From Piscirickettsiaceae bacterium (lineage in GTDB: Bacteria > Pseudomonadota > Gammaproteobacteria > Nitrosococcales > Methylophagaceae): 22,329 bases of DNA. The DNA lies in NCBI GenBank assembly GCA_030627065.1, contig DAOUSV010000006.1:1-22329 (forward strand), given 5' to 3'. A program made the position numbers and the translations under genes. Below the pieces are notes generated by a model. It did not search any database. It saw only the letters and a list, made by a program, of their open reading frames with translations, and had not been told where the DNA came from. This document shows, one piece after another, positions 8,795 through 16,043 of this stretch; positions within the stretch are counted from its first letter, which is position 1, and every line of letters starts with the position of its first letter.

Positions 8795-9250
8795 ATGGCT
8801 GACAATGCTAGCAACTTTATTCCTTGTAGATTAATTCCTCTACAAAACCACTATCTTCTGTTACCAAATACGACGATAGCGGAAGTTATTCCAATGCCAA
8901 AGTTGGAGGAGGCGATTAACAAACCGGATTACTGGCTAGGACAATACGATTGGCTATCATCCTCGCTTCCTGTTATTGAACTGGAAAGCCTTATTGAAAA
9001 TACTCTACTTAATTCCACCACCGCAACTAAACTCTGCATTATTCATGGTATCAATTCTTCTGCAAATATCACGACATATGCCCTACCCTGCTATGGTATG
9101 CCTCAACTTATCCTATTAAATGAATCTGCACTTAATATTGTGGAAAATACGCAAGACTCTGAGTTTATACATTGCCAGATTCAAATCGGGAATAAAATAA
9201 CCTATATTCCTAATTTAGATAGAGTTGAAACTATCATTAGCCAGCAATAA
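8795..9250 (+). CDS. chpC: ChpC-like CheW-domain protein
   Basis: This is a second CheW-type adaptor at the end of the Pil-Chp operon, 15 bases after chpA. In Pseudomonas, ChpC is thought to link additional transducers to ChpA. The 151-residue product starts with the CheW strand pattern CRLIPLQNHYLLLPNTTIAEVI and has the diverged signature WLGQYDWLSSSLPVIELESL near residues 47-66. The C-terminal half is divergent but keeps alternating hydrophobic strands consistent with the fold. There is no chpB methylesterase gene between chpA and this gene. The call rests largely on position and the N-terminal half. Confidence 0.8.
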   Translation: MADNASNFIPCRLIPLQNHYLLLPNTTIAEVIPMPKLEEAINKPDYWLGQYDWLSSSLPVIELESLIENTLLNSTTATKLCIIHGINSSANITTYALPCYGMPQLILLNESALNIVENTQDSEFIHCQIQIGNKITYIPNLDRVETIISQQ

Positions 9251-9296
9251 TAATCTCAAAATATCACTTGCACAGCTTTTAGTTTATGCTAATACT

Positions 9297-11243
9297 ATGA
9301 ATTTCCTAAAAGCTATCCTTTTAAGCAGTTTCTTATTAGCACTTTCTCCTATTTGCTATTCTGCTGATTCGGCCGCTTTAAATAAACAGCGCACTATTTT
9401 CCAACAAGCAAAAAAAGCATTACAAACGAACCAAACAACTCAATTTGCCAAACTAAATAAGCAACTAGAAAACTACCCCCTACAGCCCTACCTCGATTAT
9501 CTGTATTTACAACATCGGCTCAATCATGTCAGCAGTGATACTATCTCTAACTTTATCAAAAAAAATCAAAATACATTTTATGCCGACAGATTACGGAAAT
9601 CATGGCTCAATCGCCTAGCGACCACTAAAAAATGGGCGCTTTTTCTTGAGAATTACCAAGAACCTCAATCCACAAGTCGACAATGTTTACGGCTACAAGC
9701 ACTTATCGCCACTGGTGATACAGAGCAAGCCTTTGCTGAAATACCTGCGCTTTGGTCAATATCCCGTTCACAAAATAAAGCCTGCGATCCAGCCTTTGCA
9801 CTCTGGAAAAAAGAAGGACATTTAACAGATGATCTTCGCTGGCAACGTATCCAACTCGCTTTACGAGATAATCAATTTAATCTCGCTAAATACCTTGCCA
9901 AATCATTAGATAATGCCAAAGAAGCCAATCAATGGATCCAGCGCTGGCAGAAAATGCACAGCAATCCACTGTCTTTATTAAAACAGTTACCTGACGAACC
10001 GCCCCTGAACCAAAAAGTCAGTCTCACTCATGATGTCGCTATTTCGAGAGAAATCATCAAACACGGACTTTATCGCCTAGCGAAAAAATCAACCGATAAA
10101 GCCTTTGAAGCTTGGCAGCGTATTGAGTCTTCCTATTCATTTAGCGTGCAAGACAAACTCACTATTCAACGAAGTATTGCTAACCGTGCAGCTCTAAACC
10201 GTGAGGATAGAACCTTAGAATTCTTTGGTGACATTCCTGCTGAGACATGGCGTGTTCGTGCCGCATTATGGCAACAAGATTGGCAAGCAGTGTACGATGC
10301 GGTTCTTAGCCTCAATAGTAATGATCAGCAATCATCACGCTGGAAATATTGGCTCGCACGCAGTCAGGCGCAACTCGGCGATCAACAAACCGCTAATAAA
10401 ACATATCAAACATTGACTCTGGATCGTGATTTTTACAGCTTCTTAGCCGCAGATCAATTACAACAGCCATACCAAATGAATCACAACCCTATTCAGTTTA
10501 CTGCTGACGAATTAGCTACATTTTCCCAACGTCCAGCGGTGCTAAGATTAAATGAGTTTTACGCCTTAAATATGGGCTTAGAATCTCGTCGCCAAGCTTA
10601 TGCATTGAAACTCAAACTATCAAAAAAAGAGCTACAACTGCTAGCAACCTTAACTCATCAATGGGGCTGGCATAATCAAACTATCAGCTTATTAGGCAAG
10701 GCTAAATATTGGGATGCCTTAGATCTTCGTTTCCCCGTTGTTTATAACGAGACAATTATAAAAGAAAGTAAAGTGAATGATCTTGATCCCTCATGGCTCT
10801 TAGGTATTGCACGCCAAGAAAGTGCATTTAATCCTCATGCGCGCTCTCATGTTGGTGCATCAGGATTAATGCAACTAATGCCTAAAACAGCAACATTGAT
10901 TGCACGACTTATTAAAAAACCGTTAAAACGACAATCAGAACTACTCAATCCTGATAGAAATATCCAATTAGGTAGTGCATATTTACGAAAAATGTATGAT
11001 GAGAAACAACAAAACCCAGTACTAGCCACTGCATCTTACAATGCAGGGCCGCATCGCATCTCTCGCTGGTTACCTAAAAAAGACATGGCTGCTGATATTT
11101 GGATTGAAAATATTCCCTACAAAGAAACACGACGTTATACCCGCAGTGTTTTAAGCTATACCGCTATTTTTGACCACCAGCGTAAGCAAGCTATCATCCC
11201 CTTATCGCAACGGATGCCAACAGTAAAAGCCAAAACACCTTAA
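9297..11243 (+). CDS. slt: Periplasmic soluble lytic murein transglycosylase (Slt70 type)
   Basis: Slt cleaves the MurNAc-GlcNAc bond of peptidoglycan, leaving 1,6-anhydro ends. The 648-residue length is close to E. coli Slt70. Starting at ATG 9297 gives a clear Sec signal peptide (MNFLKAI, then a Leu/Ser-rich core and an SPICYSADS cleavage region), so the frame's extension upstream to TTG 9225 inside chpC is not used. A long alpha-helical superhelix forms the N-terminal 470 or so residues. The catalytic domain contains IARQESAFNP with catalytic E508, then HVGASGLMQLMPKTA and LATASYNAGPHR, the standard family-1 motifs. It lies 46 bases after chpC and 9 bases before cca. No convincing own promoter or Shine-Dalgarno was seen. 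Confidence 0.95.
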   Translation: MNFLKAILLSSFLLALSPICYSADSAALNKQRTIFQQAKKALQTNQTTQFAKLNKQLENYPLQPYLDYLYLQHRLNHVSSDTISNFIKKNQNTFYADRLRKSWLNRLATTKKWALFLENYQEPQSTSRQCLRLQALIATGDTEQAFAEIPALWSISRSQNKACDPAFALWKKEGHLTDDLRWQRIQLALRDNQFNLAKYLAKSLDNAKEANQWIQRWQKMHSNPLSLLKQLPDEPPLNQKVSLTHDVAISREIIKHGLYRLAKKSTDKAFEAWQRIESSYSFSVQDKLTIQRSIANRAALNREDRTLEFFGDIPAETWRVRAALWQQDWQAVYDAVLSLNSNDQQSSRWKYWLARSQAQLGDQQTANKTYQTLTLDRDFYSFLAADQLQQPYQMNHNPIQFTADELATFSQRPAVLRLNEFYALNMGLESRRQAYALKLKLSKKELQLLATLTHQWGWHNQTISLLGKAKYWDALDLRFPVVYNETIIKESKVNDLDPSWLLGIARQESAFNPHARSHVGASGLMQLMPKTATLIARLIKKPLKRQSELLNPDRNIQLGSAYLRKMYDEKQQNPVLATASYNAGPHRISRWLPKKDMAADIWIENIPYKETRRYTRSVLSYTAIFDHQRKQAIIPLSQRMPTVKAKTP

Positions 11244-11252
11244 ACTAGTCAC

Positions 11253-12473
11253 ATGAAAACATATCTTGTCGGCGGCGCAGTCCGCGATCAATTACTCGGC
11301 CTAGCAGTTAAAGACCACGATTGGGTTGTGGTCGGTAGCACCCCAGAAGAGATGGAAGCGTTAGGCTATCAAACTGTTGGCAAAGATTTTCCTGTCTTTT
11401 TGCACCCCAAAACACATGAAGAATATGCTCTGGCGCGTACCGAGCGAAAAACAGCACCCGGCTACAAAGGCTTTATTGTTCACGCTGCAGCCGACGTGAC
11501 TTTAGAGCAAGATCTTGTCCGTCGCGATCTGACCATCAATGCCATTGCCCAAGATGAAGATGGCACGCTTATCGATCCTTATAATGGTCAGCAGGATATT
11601 AAAGACAAAATCTTACGCCATGTCTCACCTGCATTTACCGAAGACCCAGTTCGAGTGTTGCGTATTGCTCGCTTTGCCGCTCGTTTTGGCTTCACTATTG
11701 CCGATGAAACCAAGCAGCTAATCCAACAAATGGTTAAAGCAAAAGAACTTGCTCATCTTGTGTCTGAACGCGTTTGGCAAGAATTAGAAAAGGCCCTTGC
11801 CGCACCGCAGCCCTCACTCTTTTTTACAGCTTTACGTGATGCTGGTGCTCTGGCGACCCTGTTTCCCGAAGTAGAAATGCTATTTGGTGTGCCACAAGTT
11901 GCTAAATGGCATCCTGAAATTGATACTGGCATTCATGTGATGATGGTGATTGATCAAGCCGCTAAACTCAGTGATGAAATCACCGTTCGATTTGCCGCCC
12001 TCTGTCATGATTTAGGCAAGGGAACAACCCCAGAAGATATTCTGCCGCATCATTATGGCCATGAAATCCGTAGCGTTAAACTCAGCAAGAAACTTTGTGC
12101 CCGACTACGAGTGCCCAAAGAGATCGAAACATTTGCACTCAAGTTTGCCGAATATCACACCCATATTCACCTGTTGTTTGAAATGAAAGCAGCTACCATT
12201 TTAAAAGTCATTGAAGCTCTCGATGCCTTTCGTAGACCCGAACGATTCAAACACTTCCTACTTGCAGGAGAAGCCGACTCTCGTGGCCGAACAGGTTATG
12301 AAGACAGTGACGTGCCTCAAATTGACGCATTCCAGCAGTGTTTCGATGCCGCCCAATTAATCATAGCCAAACCTTTTGTAGAACAAGGTTTGCAAGGCCC
12401 AGATATTGCCAAAGCAATACGAGCCGCACGCACGAACACGATTAAACACGTTATGGATAATATAGCGACTTAA
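11253..12473 (+). CDS. cca: Multifunctional CCA tRNA nucleotidyltransferase
   Basis: Cca builds or repairs the 3' CCA end of tRNAs using CTP and ATP. The 406-residue product matches the gammaproteobacterial bifunctional form (about 410). The class II nucleotidyltransferase head has YLVGGAVRD at the N-terminus and the metal-binding pair D21/D23 in KDHDWVVVG, followed by RRDLTINAIA and the RVLRIARFAARFGF neck motif. A C-terminal HD domain is present (ALCHDLGKG, then HHYGHE), which in E. coli gives phosphohydrolase activity on 2',3'-cyclic substrates. It follows slt by 9 bases and probably shares its transcript. Just after its stop come the inverted repeats upstream of mch; they lack a T-tract, so I do not call them a terminator. 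Confidence 0.96.
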   Translation: MKTYLVGGAVRDQLLGLAVKDHDWVVVGSTPEEMEALGYQTVGKDFPVFLHPKTHEEYALARTERKTAPGYKGFIVHAAADVTLEQDLVRRDLTINAIAQDEDGTLIDPYNGQQDIKDKILRHVSPAFTEDPVRVLRIARFAARFGFTIADETKQLIQQMVKAKELAHLVSERVWQELEKALAAPQPSLFFTALRDAGALATLFPEVEMLFGVPQVAKWHPEIDTGIHVMMVIDQAAKLSDEITVRFAALCHDLGKGTTPEDILPHHYGHEIRSVKLSKKLCARLRVPKEIETFALKFAEYHTHIHLLFEMKAATILKVIEALDAFRRPERFKHFLLAGEADSRGRTGYEDSDVPQIDAFQQCFDAAQLIIAKPFVEQGLQGPDIAKAIRAARTNTIKHVMDNIAT

Positions 12474-12477
12474 GGTA

Positions 12478-12525
12478 TATACCCGTGACCATTCAAGCTG
12501 AACAGCTTAAACGATAACGGGTATA
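12478..12525. repeat. Nested inverted repeats between cca and mch
   Basis: An outer perfect 9-base inverted repeat, TATACCCGT (12478-12486) with ACGGGTATA (12517-12525), encloses an inner perfect 6-base one, AAGCTG (12495-12500), AA, CAGCTT (12503-12508). The right outer arm runs into the -10 hexamer of the predicted mch promoter and the inner repeat covers its -35. No T-tract follows. It could be an operator pair, a hairpin at the cca 3' end, or one copy of a dispersed intergenic palindrome. Confidence 0.7.
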
Positions 12526-12527
12526 AT
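12499..12527 (+). promoter_or_regulatory. Predicted sigma70-type promoter of mch
   Basis: A perfect TATAAT -10 (12522-12527) lies 17 bases after TGAACA (12499-12504), a 4-of-6 match to the -35 consensus. Transcription would begin near 12534, about 29 bases before the mch ATG. A Shine-Dalgarno AGGA at 12551-12554, 8 bases before the ATG, supports a short leader. It would drive mch, orf5, orf7 and probably fae. Confidence 0.55.
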
Positions 12528-12562
12528 CAACGCTATTCAATCTAATCTTTAGGATCCCAACC

Positions 12563-13534
12563 ATGAATGAGTCTATTTCAGCCAATTGGACTAGCGTTAA
12601 CGCTAGCTGTAACCCGCTTGTTGAAAGCCTTGTCGCCGATGCACAAGCACTACAACTTGAAATAAGCACACTTAGCAATGGCACTCGTATCATTGATGCT
12701 GGCATCAATTGCAACGGCGGATTAGAAGCGGGTCGCCTAATTGGTGAAATTTGCATGGGCGGACTAGCGACCATCACAATGGGCACTAACAGCGGCTTTG
12801 ATAACTGGCCTTGGTCAGTTAATGTTCATGCTAAAACACCCGTATTAAGCTGTCTAGGCAGTCAGTATGCTGGCTGGAGCTTATCCCACGAAAAATTCTT
12901 TGCACTAGGTTCTGGCCCCGGTCGTGCTTTAGCAGGTAAAGAAGAAGTATTAAAAGAATTTGGCTACAAAGATAAAGCGGATAAAACAGTTATTGTATTA
13001 GAAACCGATAAATTCCCACCACTTGAAATTGCCGAAAAAGTAGCAAAAGATTGTGGCATTAAAACTGAAGACTTAACGTTCATCCTAACGCCAACATCAA
13101 GCCTAGCCGGTGTAATGCAAATCGCTATCCGCGTATTAGAAGTTGCCATGCACAAAGCGCATACCCTACATTTCCCTATGGACAAAATCATTGATGGTTT
13201 CGGTGTAACCCCTGTTTCACCGCCGGGTGGTGATTTTATGACGGGCATGGGGCGCACAAACGACGCTATCCTTTATGGTGGCATGGTGCACCTATTTGTT
13301 GATTCAACGGATGATGAAGCACAAGACTTAGCTGAAAAACTACCTAGCAACACCTCATCAGATTACGGCCGCCCATTCGGTGAAATCTTCAAATCATATG
13401 ATTTTGACTTTTTCAAAGTTGATCCTATGTTATTTAGCCCTGCTAAAGTCACGGTTACCAATGCCAATACAGGTAAAAGTTTCACTGCTGGTGAATTGAA
13501 TAAAGAGTTATTAACTACCTCATTTGGCTTGTAG
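12563..13534 (+). CDS. mch: Methenyltetrahydromethanopterin cyclohydrolase
   Basis: Mch interconverts methenyl- and formyl-(dephospho)H4MPT in the cytosol, the middle step of formaldehyde oxidation to formate in methylotrophs using archaeal-type cofactors. The 323-residue product matches the known bacterial length and shows family blocks: ASCNPLVESLVADA at the N-terminus, GGLEAGRLIGEICMGGLATI near residues 52-71, HEKFFALGSGPGRAL, and GVTPVSPPGGDFMTGMGRTN in the C-terminal half. The start has a good AGGA ribosome site and lies behind a recognisable promoter with nested palindromes. orf5 follows after 27 bases. The order mch-orf5-orf7-fae matches the M. extorquens cluster. No defect was seen. 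Confidence 0.96.
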   Translation: MNESISANWTSVNASCNPLVESLVADAQALQLEISTLSNGTRIIDAGINCNGGLEAGRLIGEICMGGLATITMGTNSGFDNWPWSVNVHAKTPVLSCLGSQYAGWSLSHEKFFALGSGPGRALAGKEEVLKEFGYKDKADKTVIVLETDKFPPLEIAEKVAKDCGIKTEDLTFILTPTSSLAGVMQIAIRVLEVAMHKAHTLHFPMDKIIDGFGVTPVSPPGGDFMTGMGRTNDAILYGGMVHLFVDSTDDEAQDLAEKLPSNTSSDYGRPFGEIFKSYDFDFFKVDPMLFSPAKVTVTNANTGKSFTAGELNKELLTTSFGL

Positions 13535-13561
13535 AATCTGATTTCACCGAAACAGACGTAA

Positions 13562-14482
13562 ATGTCACACGCTAAAATTGTCATTTTTAACGATACTCAT
13601 GGCTGGCATAGTCAGCAGTTAGTTGCCGCTTTAACCGCGCTCAATATTGAGGTGGTGTTGACGGATCTTGCTGATTGTACGATTGATCTTAATCAGCCCA
13701 CGGGCTTGTCTATTCCAGGGTTTGAGGATCAGCTCCCTGCAGCAGCGATGGCGCGCGGTATTGCACCGGGTTCTTTGGAGCAGATCACACTACGAATGGA
13801 TGTGTTGCATACTTTGGGAGAGCTCGGTGTGCCGGTGTTTAATCCAGCGAGTGCGATTGAGCATACGGTTGACAAGGCGCGTACATCACTTAGATTACAT
13901 CTTGCTGGTTTAAATACACCTAAGACATGGGCCTGTGAGAATCCTGATTTAGCACGTAATATTGCTCAAAAATATTTGTCCGCACATCAATCGTTAGTCA
14001 TTAAGCCGCTATTTGGTTGTATGGGTAAGGGAATTGAGAAAGTTGAGAGTATTGAGCAGTTTGATGCCATACAAGTCGTCGGCGATGCCTTTTATATGCA
14101 AGAGTATATTGCGCCATTCGAACAAGAACATTGGCAGGATTGGCGTTTAATGGTGATTGATAATAAAGTCTGTGCGGCCATGTCTCGGCGTTCTCAACAT
14201 TGGATCACTAACTTTGCCCAAGGTGCTGAATGCTTCGCCACTACCGTAACGGCTGACATGGAACAGTTAGCGATCAAGGCGACACAAGCCGTGCAAGCTG
14301 ATTATGCAGGTGTTGATTTAATCCGCCAGCAGAATGGCAGTTATACCGTGTTAGAGGTGAATAGCGTGCCTGCCTGGAAGGGGCTTTATCAAGCAACGGG
14401 GATTAATGTGGCGGCTCATCTAGCCCAAGCATTAGCTAATCGAATTGTTGATAACATTAAGAATAAACAACACTCATGCTAA
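13562..14482 (+). CDS. orf5: RimK/MptN-like ATP-grasp ligase of the H4MPT gene cluster (Orf5)
   Basis: This is a 306-residue ATP-grasp protein of the RimK/MptN type, the Orf5 family found beside mch and fae in methylotrophs. The ATP-grasp region shows SLVIKPLFGCMGKGIEKV near the middle, MQEYIAPFEQEHWQDWRLMVID, and the metal-binding end YTVLEVNSVPAWKGL. Such enzymes usually ligate an amino acid, often glutamate, to a carboxylate through an acyl phosphate. The archaeal relative MptN adds glutamate to H4MPT. The bacterial substrate is not established to my knowledge; a step in the pterin side chain or the methylofuran polyglutamate tail is possible. It overlaps orf7 by 7 bases, implying coupled translation. 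Its plus strand is noticeably richer in G than most genes here. Confidence 0.87.
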   Translation: MSHAKIVIFNDTHGWHSQQLVAALTALNIEVVLTDLADCTIDLNQPTGLSIPGFEDQLPAAAMARGIAPGSLEQITLRMDVLHTLGELGVPVFNPASAIEHTVDKARTSLRLHLAGLNTPKTWACENPDLARNIAQKYLSAHQSLVIKPLFGCMGKGIEKVESIEQFDAIQVVGDAFYMQEYIAPFEQEHWQDWRLMVIDNKVCAAMSRRSQHWITNFAQGAECFATTVTADMEQLAIKATQAVQADYAGVDLIRQQNGSYTVLEVNSVPAWKGLYQATGINVAAHLAQALANRIVDNIKNKQHSC

Positions 14483-15324
14483 CTGTCGAACAAATAGAAT
14501 ACTGTGTTATTTGGGCCTGTGAGAATGAAGTCTCAGCACCAAAACCAGGTAATGTGAACTGCTTTAGTGGTGGACACAATATGCAGATTGAGGATTTTAT
14601 CAACAGCGCCCATGCTATTGCTCCCGTATTAGCTCGCTCTGATTTATCGGTTGGTGAAATGATTTTGCAAGCCATTCAGGCAACAAGGACTGTGGTTGAT
14701 TGCAATACTAACCTTGGAATTGTGTTGTTATTTGCGCCTTTATGCAAGGCGGTTCAGGAAATTGATAACATTGAACAACTTCCCACTGAACTAGAGAAAG
14801 TACTTAATAATTTAAGCATTCAAGATGCCATTGATTGCTACCAAGGCATTCGCTTAGCTGATGCTGGCGGCTTAGGAAAAAGTGAGCAACAAGACATAAA
14901 TGAAGAGCCAATCATCACACTAAAAGAGGCTATGTTTTTAGCTAAAGATTACGATTCTATCGCCGCCCAATACATTAATAACTACCAAGATATTTGGCAA
15001 ATTGGACTGCCAAATTTGACAAGTGCGATAAATTGTGGGGAAAGTGTTGTATGGGCGGGTGCTTTCGCGTATCTTAAACTATTATCTCGCATTCCTGACA
15101 CGCTAATATGTCGTAAGCAAGGAAAAGAATGCGCCCTCGACGTACAAGAAAAAGCCGGATCGCTTGTTAATTTCTCATTAAAAAACAACAGGCTATCAAA
15201 CTTTGAGTCACACGTTATATCTTGGGATAATGAATTAAAACAGGAAGCGATTAACCCTGGTACAACAGCAGATCTTACCGCAACAACGTTATTGATCTCT
15301 GCTTTTGGCCAAATGCTTTCTTAA
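14476..15324 (+). CDS. orf7: CitG-like triphosphoribosyl-dephospho-CoA synthase family protein (Orf7)
   Basis: This 282-residue protein belongs to the CitG/MdcB-like family and corresponds to Orf7 of methylotroph H4MPT clusters. CitG joins the ribose of ATP to dephospho-CoA through an alpha-glycosidic bond. Visible family blocks are the N-terminal EVSAPKPGNVNCFSGGHNM, the central TNLGIVLLFAPL and IRLADAGGLGKSEQQD, and the C-terminal AINPGTTADLTATTLL, which also contribute the nucleotide site in CitG. Its role in cofactor synthesis is unresolved; no citrate or malonate lyase genes are nearby, so a true CitG role is unlikely. Transferring a ribosyl group to the pterin side chain is my speculation. 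The ATG overlaps the orf5 stop region, so the pair is translationally coupled. The 141-base gap to fae carries palindromes. Confidence 0.85.
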   Translation: MLTVEQIEYCVIWACENEVSAPKPGNVNCFSGGHNMQIEDFINSAHAIAPVLARSDLSVGEMILQAIQATRTVVDCNTNLGIVLLFAPLCKAVQEIDNIEQLPTELEKVLNNLSIQDAIDCYQGIRLADAGGLGKSEQQDINEEPIITLKEAMFLAKDYDSIAAQYINNYQDIWQIGLPNLTSAINCGESVVWAGAFAYLKLLSRIPDTLICRKQGKECALDVQEKAGSLVNFSLKNNRLSNFESHVISWDNELKQEAINPGTTADLTATTLLISAFGQMLS

Positions 15325-15326
15325 AA

Positions 15327-15366
15327 CAGAATTTTAGGATTATGGTGTGAATCACACCTGATTCTG
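15327..15366. promoter_or_regulatory. Palindrome upstream of fae, candidate operator or hairpin
   Basis: Three bases after the orf7 stop, CAGAAT (15327-15332) and ATTCTG (15361-15366) form an outer inverted repeat around a 15-base near-perfect palindrome, GGTGTGAATCACACC (15344-15358). The palindrome has seven pairing bases per arm around a single central base. It resembles a dimeric repressor or activator site more than a terminator, since no T-tract follows. It is a candidate control site for fae, but I could not assign a convincing -35/-10 pair in this gap. Confidence 0.5.
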
Positions 15367-15395
15367 AGCAGGGAATACGTTCCTTTAATGCGTAT

Positions 15396-15419
15396 AGCTT
15401 TTCCTTAAACCGAAAAGCT
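15396..15419 (+). repeat. Hairpin in the fae leader
   Basis: A perfect 8-base inverted repeat, AGCTTTTC (15396-15403) and GAAAAGCT (15412-15419), encloses an 8-base loop. It lies 34 bases upstream of the strong AGGAAG ribosome site (15453-15458) of fae. No T-tract follows directly, so a terminator is not supported. It may stabilise the 5' end of the fae message or mark processing between orf7 and fae. A TATAAA at 15437-15442 lies in the same leader without a -35. Confidence 0.5.
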
Positions 15420-15465
15420 GAATAAATGGGCCTTTTTATAAAATTTTGGAACAGGAAGAAATAAC

Positions 15466-15984
15466 ATGCCAGTTATCGATCGCGTACTTGTTGGTGAATC
15501 TTTAGTAATTGAAGATGGTGACCTAGACAACGTTGCACACATTGACTTACTTATGGGCCCTCGTGGCTCTGCAGCAGAAGATGCATTTTGCCGCACTATG
15601 ACAGACCAAAAAGCAGGCGTTAACGGTTTATTAGCCGTTGTTGCACCTAACTTAATGGTTAAACCAGCGACAGTAATGTTTAACAAAGTTACTATCAAAA
15701 ACATGAAGCAAGCCGTTCAAATGTTCGGCCCAGCACAACGTGGCGTTGCCATCGCTGTTGCTGAATGTGTTGAAGATGGCACAATCCCAGCTGCTGAAGC
15801 TGATGATTGCTTCATCTGTGTTGGTGTTTTCATCTCACCAACTGCTGATGATGATCAAAAGATCCAAGACTGGAACTACCGCGCTACTAAAGAATCAATC
15901 CAACGTGCTGTAGCTCGTGAGCCTAAAGCGGCTGACGTTGTTGCACAATACAAAGCAAGCTCGCATCCTTTTGCAGCTAGCTAA
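15466..15984 (+). CDS. fae: Formaldehyde-activating enzyme
   Basis: Fae condenses formaldehyde with (dephospho)H4MPT to methylene-H4MPT, the entry step of formaldehyde detoxification and oxidation; it is usually one of the most abundant methylotroph proteins. The 172-residue length is typical of the stand-alone bacterial enzyme, without the Hps fusion seen in some archaea. Family blocks are VAHIDLLMGPRGSAAEDAF with H25 (the conserved active-site histidine region), VVAPNLMVKPATVMFNKVTI, MFGPAQRGVAIAVAE and ADDCFICVGVFI. Expression signals look strong: ribosome site AGGAAG at 15453-15458 with 7-base spacing, a palindromic leader and a dedicated terminator. Codon choice favours synonyms such as GTT, GCA and AAA throughout, consistent with high expression. 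It ends the mch-orf5-orf7-fae run. Confidence 0.98.
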   Translation: MPVIDRVLVGESLVIEDGDLDNVAHIDLLMGPRGSAAEDAFCRTMTDQKAGVNGLLAVVAPNLMVKPATVMFNKVTIKNMKQAVQMFGPAQRGVAIAVAECVEDGTIPAAEADDCFICVGVFISPTADDDQKIQDWNYRATKESIQRAVAREPKAADVVAQYKASSHPFAAS

Positions 15985-16007
15985 GATTGAGTAAATCTTG
16001 ATAAATT

Positions 16008-16043
16008 CGTCGCCTTCTTTATTGAAGGCGACGTTTTATTTTT
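16008..16043 (+). terminator. Rho-independent terminator of fae
   Basis: A perfect 10-base stem, CGTCGCCTTC (16008-16017) with GAAGGCGACG (16024-16033), a 6-base loop and the T-rich tail ttttattttt (16034-16043) lie 24 bases after the fae stop. The tail overlaps the stop codon of the convergent HisA-like gene (16036-16038). On the minus strand the same stem is followed only by aatttatc, so termination there would be weaker. Confidence 0.93.

Noticed and set aside
9268..9295. TTGCAC and TAATAC with 16-base spacing before slt
   Set aside because: Transcription would start after the slt start codon, so it cannot be the slt promoter for this start.
9225..9296. Upstream extension of slt into chpC from TTG 9225
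   Set aside because: ATG 9297 starts directly at a classic signal peptide; the extension would bury it behind 24 residues.
12478..12525. Rho-independent terminator of cca
   Set aside because: The inverted repeats are not followed by a T-tract and they overlap promoter hexamers.
12493..12786. Minus-strand open frame of 97 codons across the mch promoter and 5' end
   Set aside because: It mirrors mch codons in antisense and has no recognisable domain or ribosome site.
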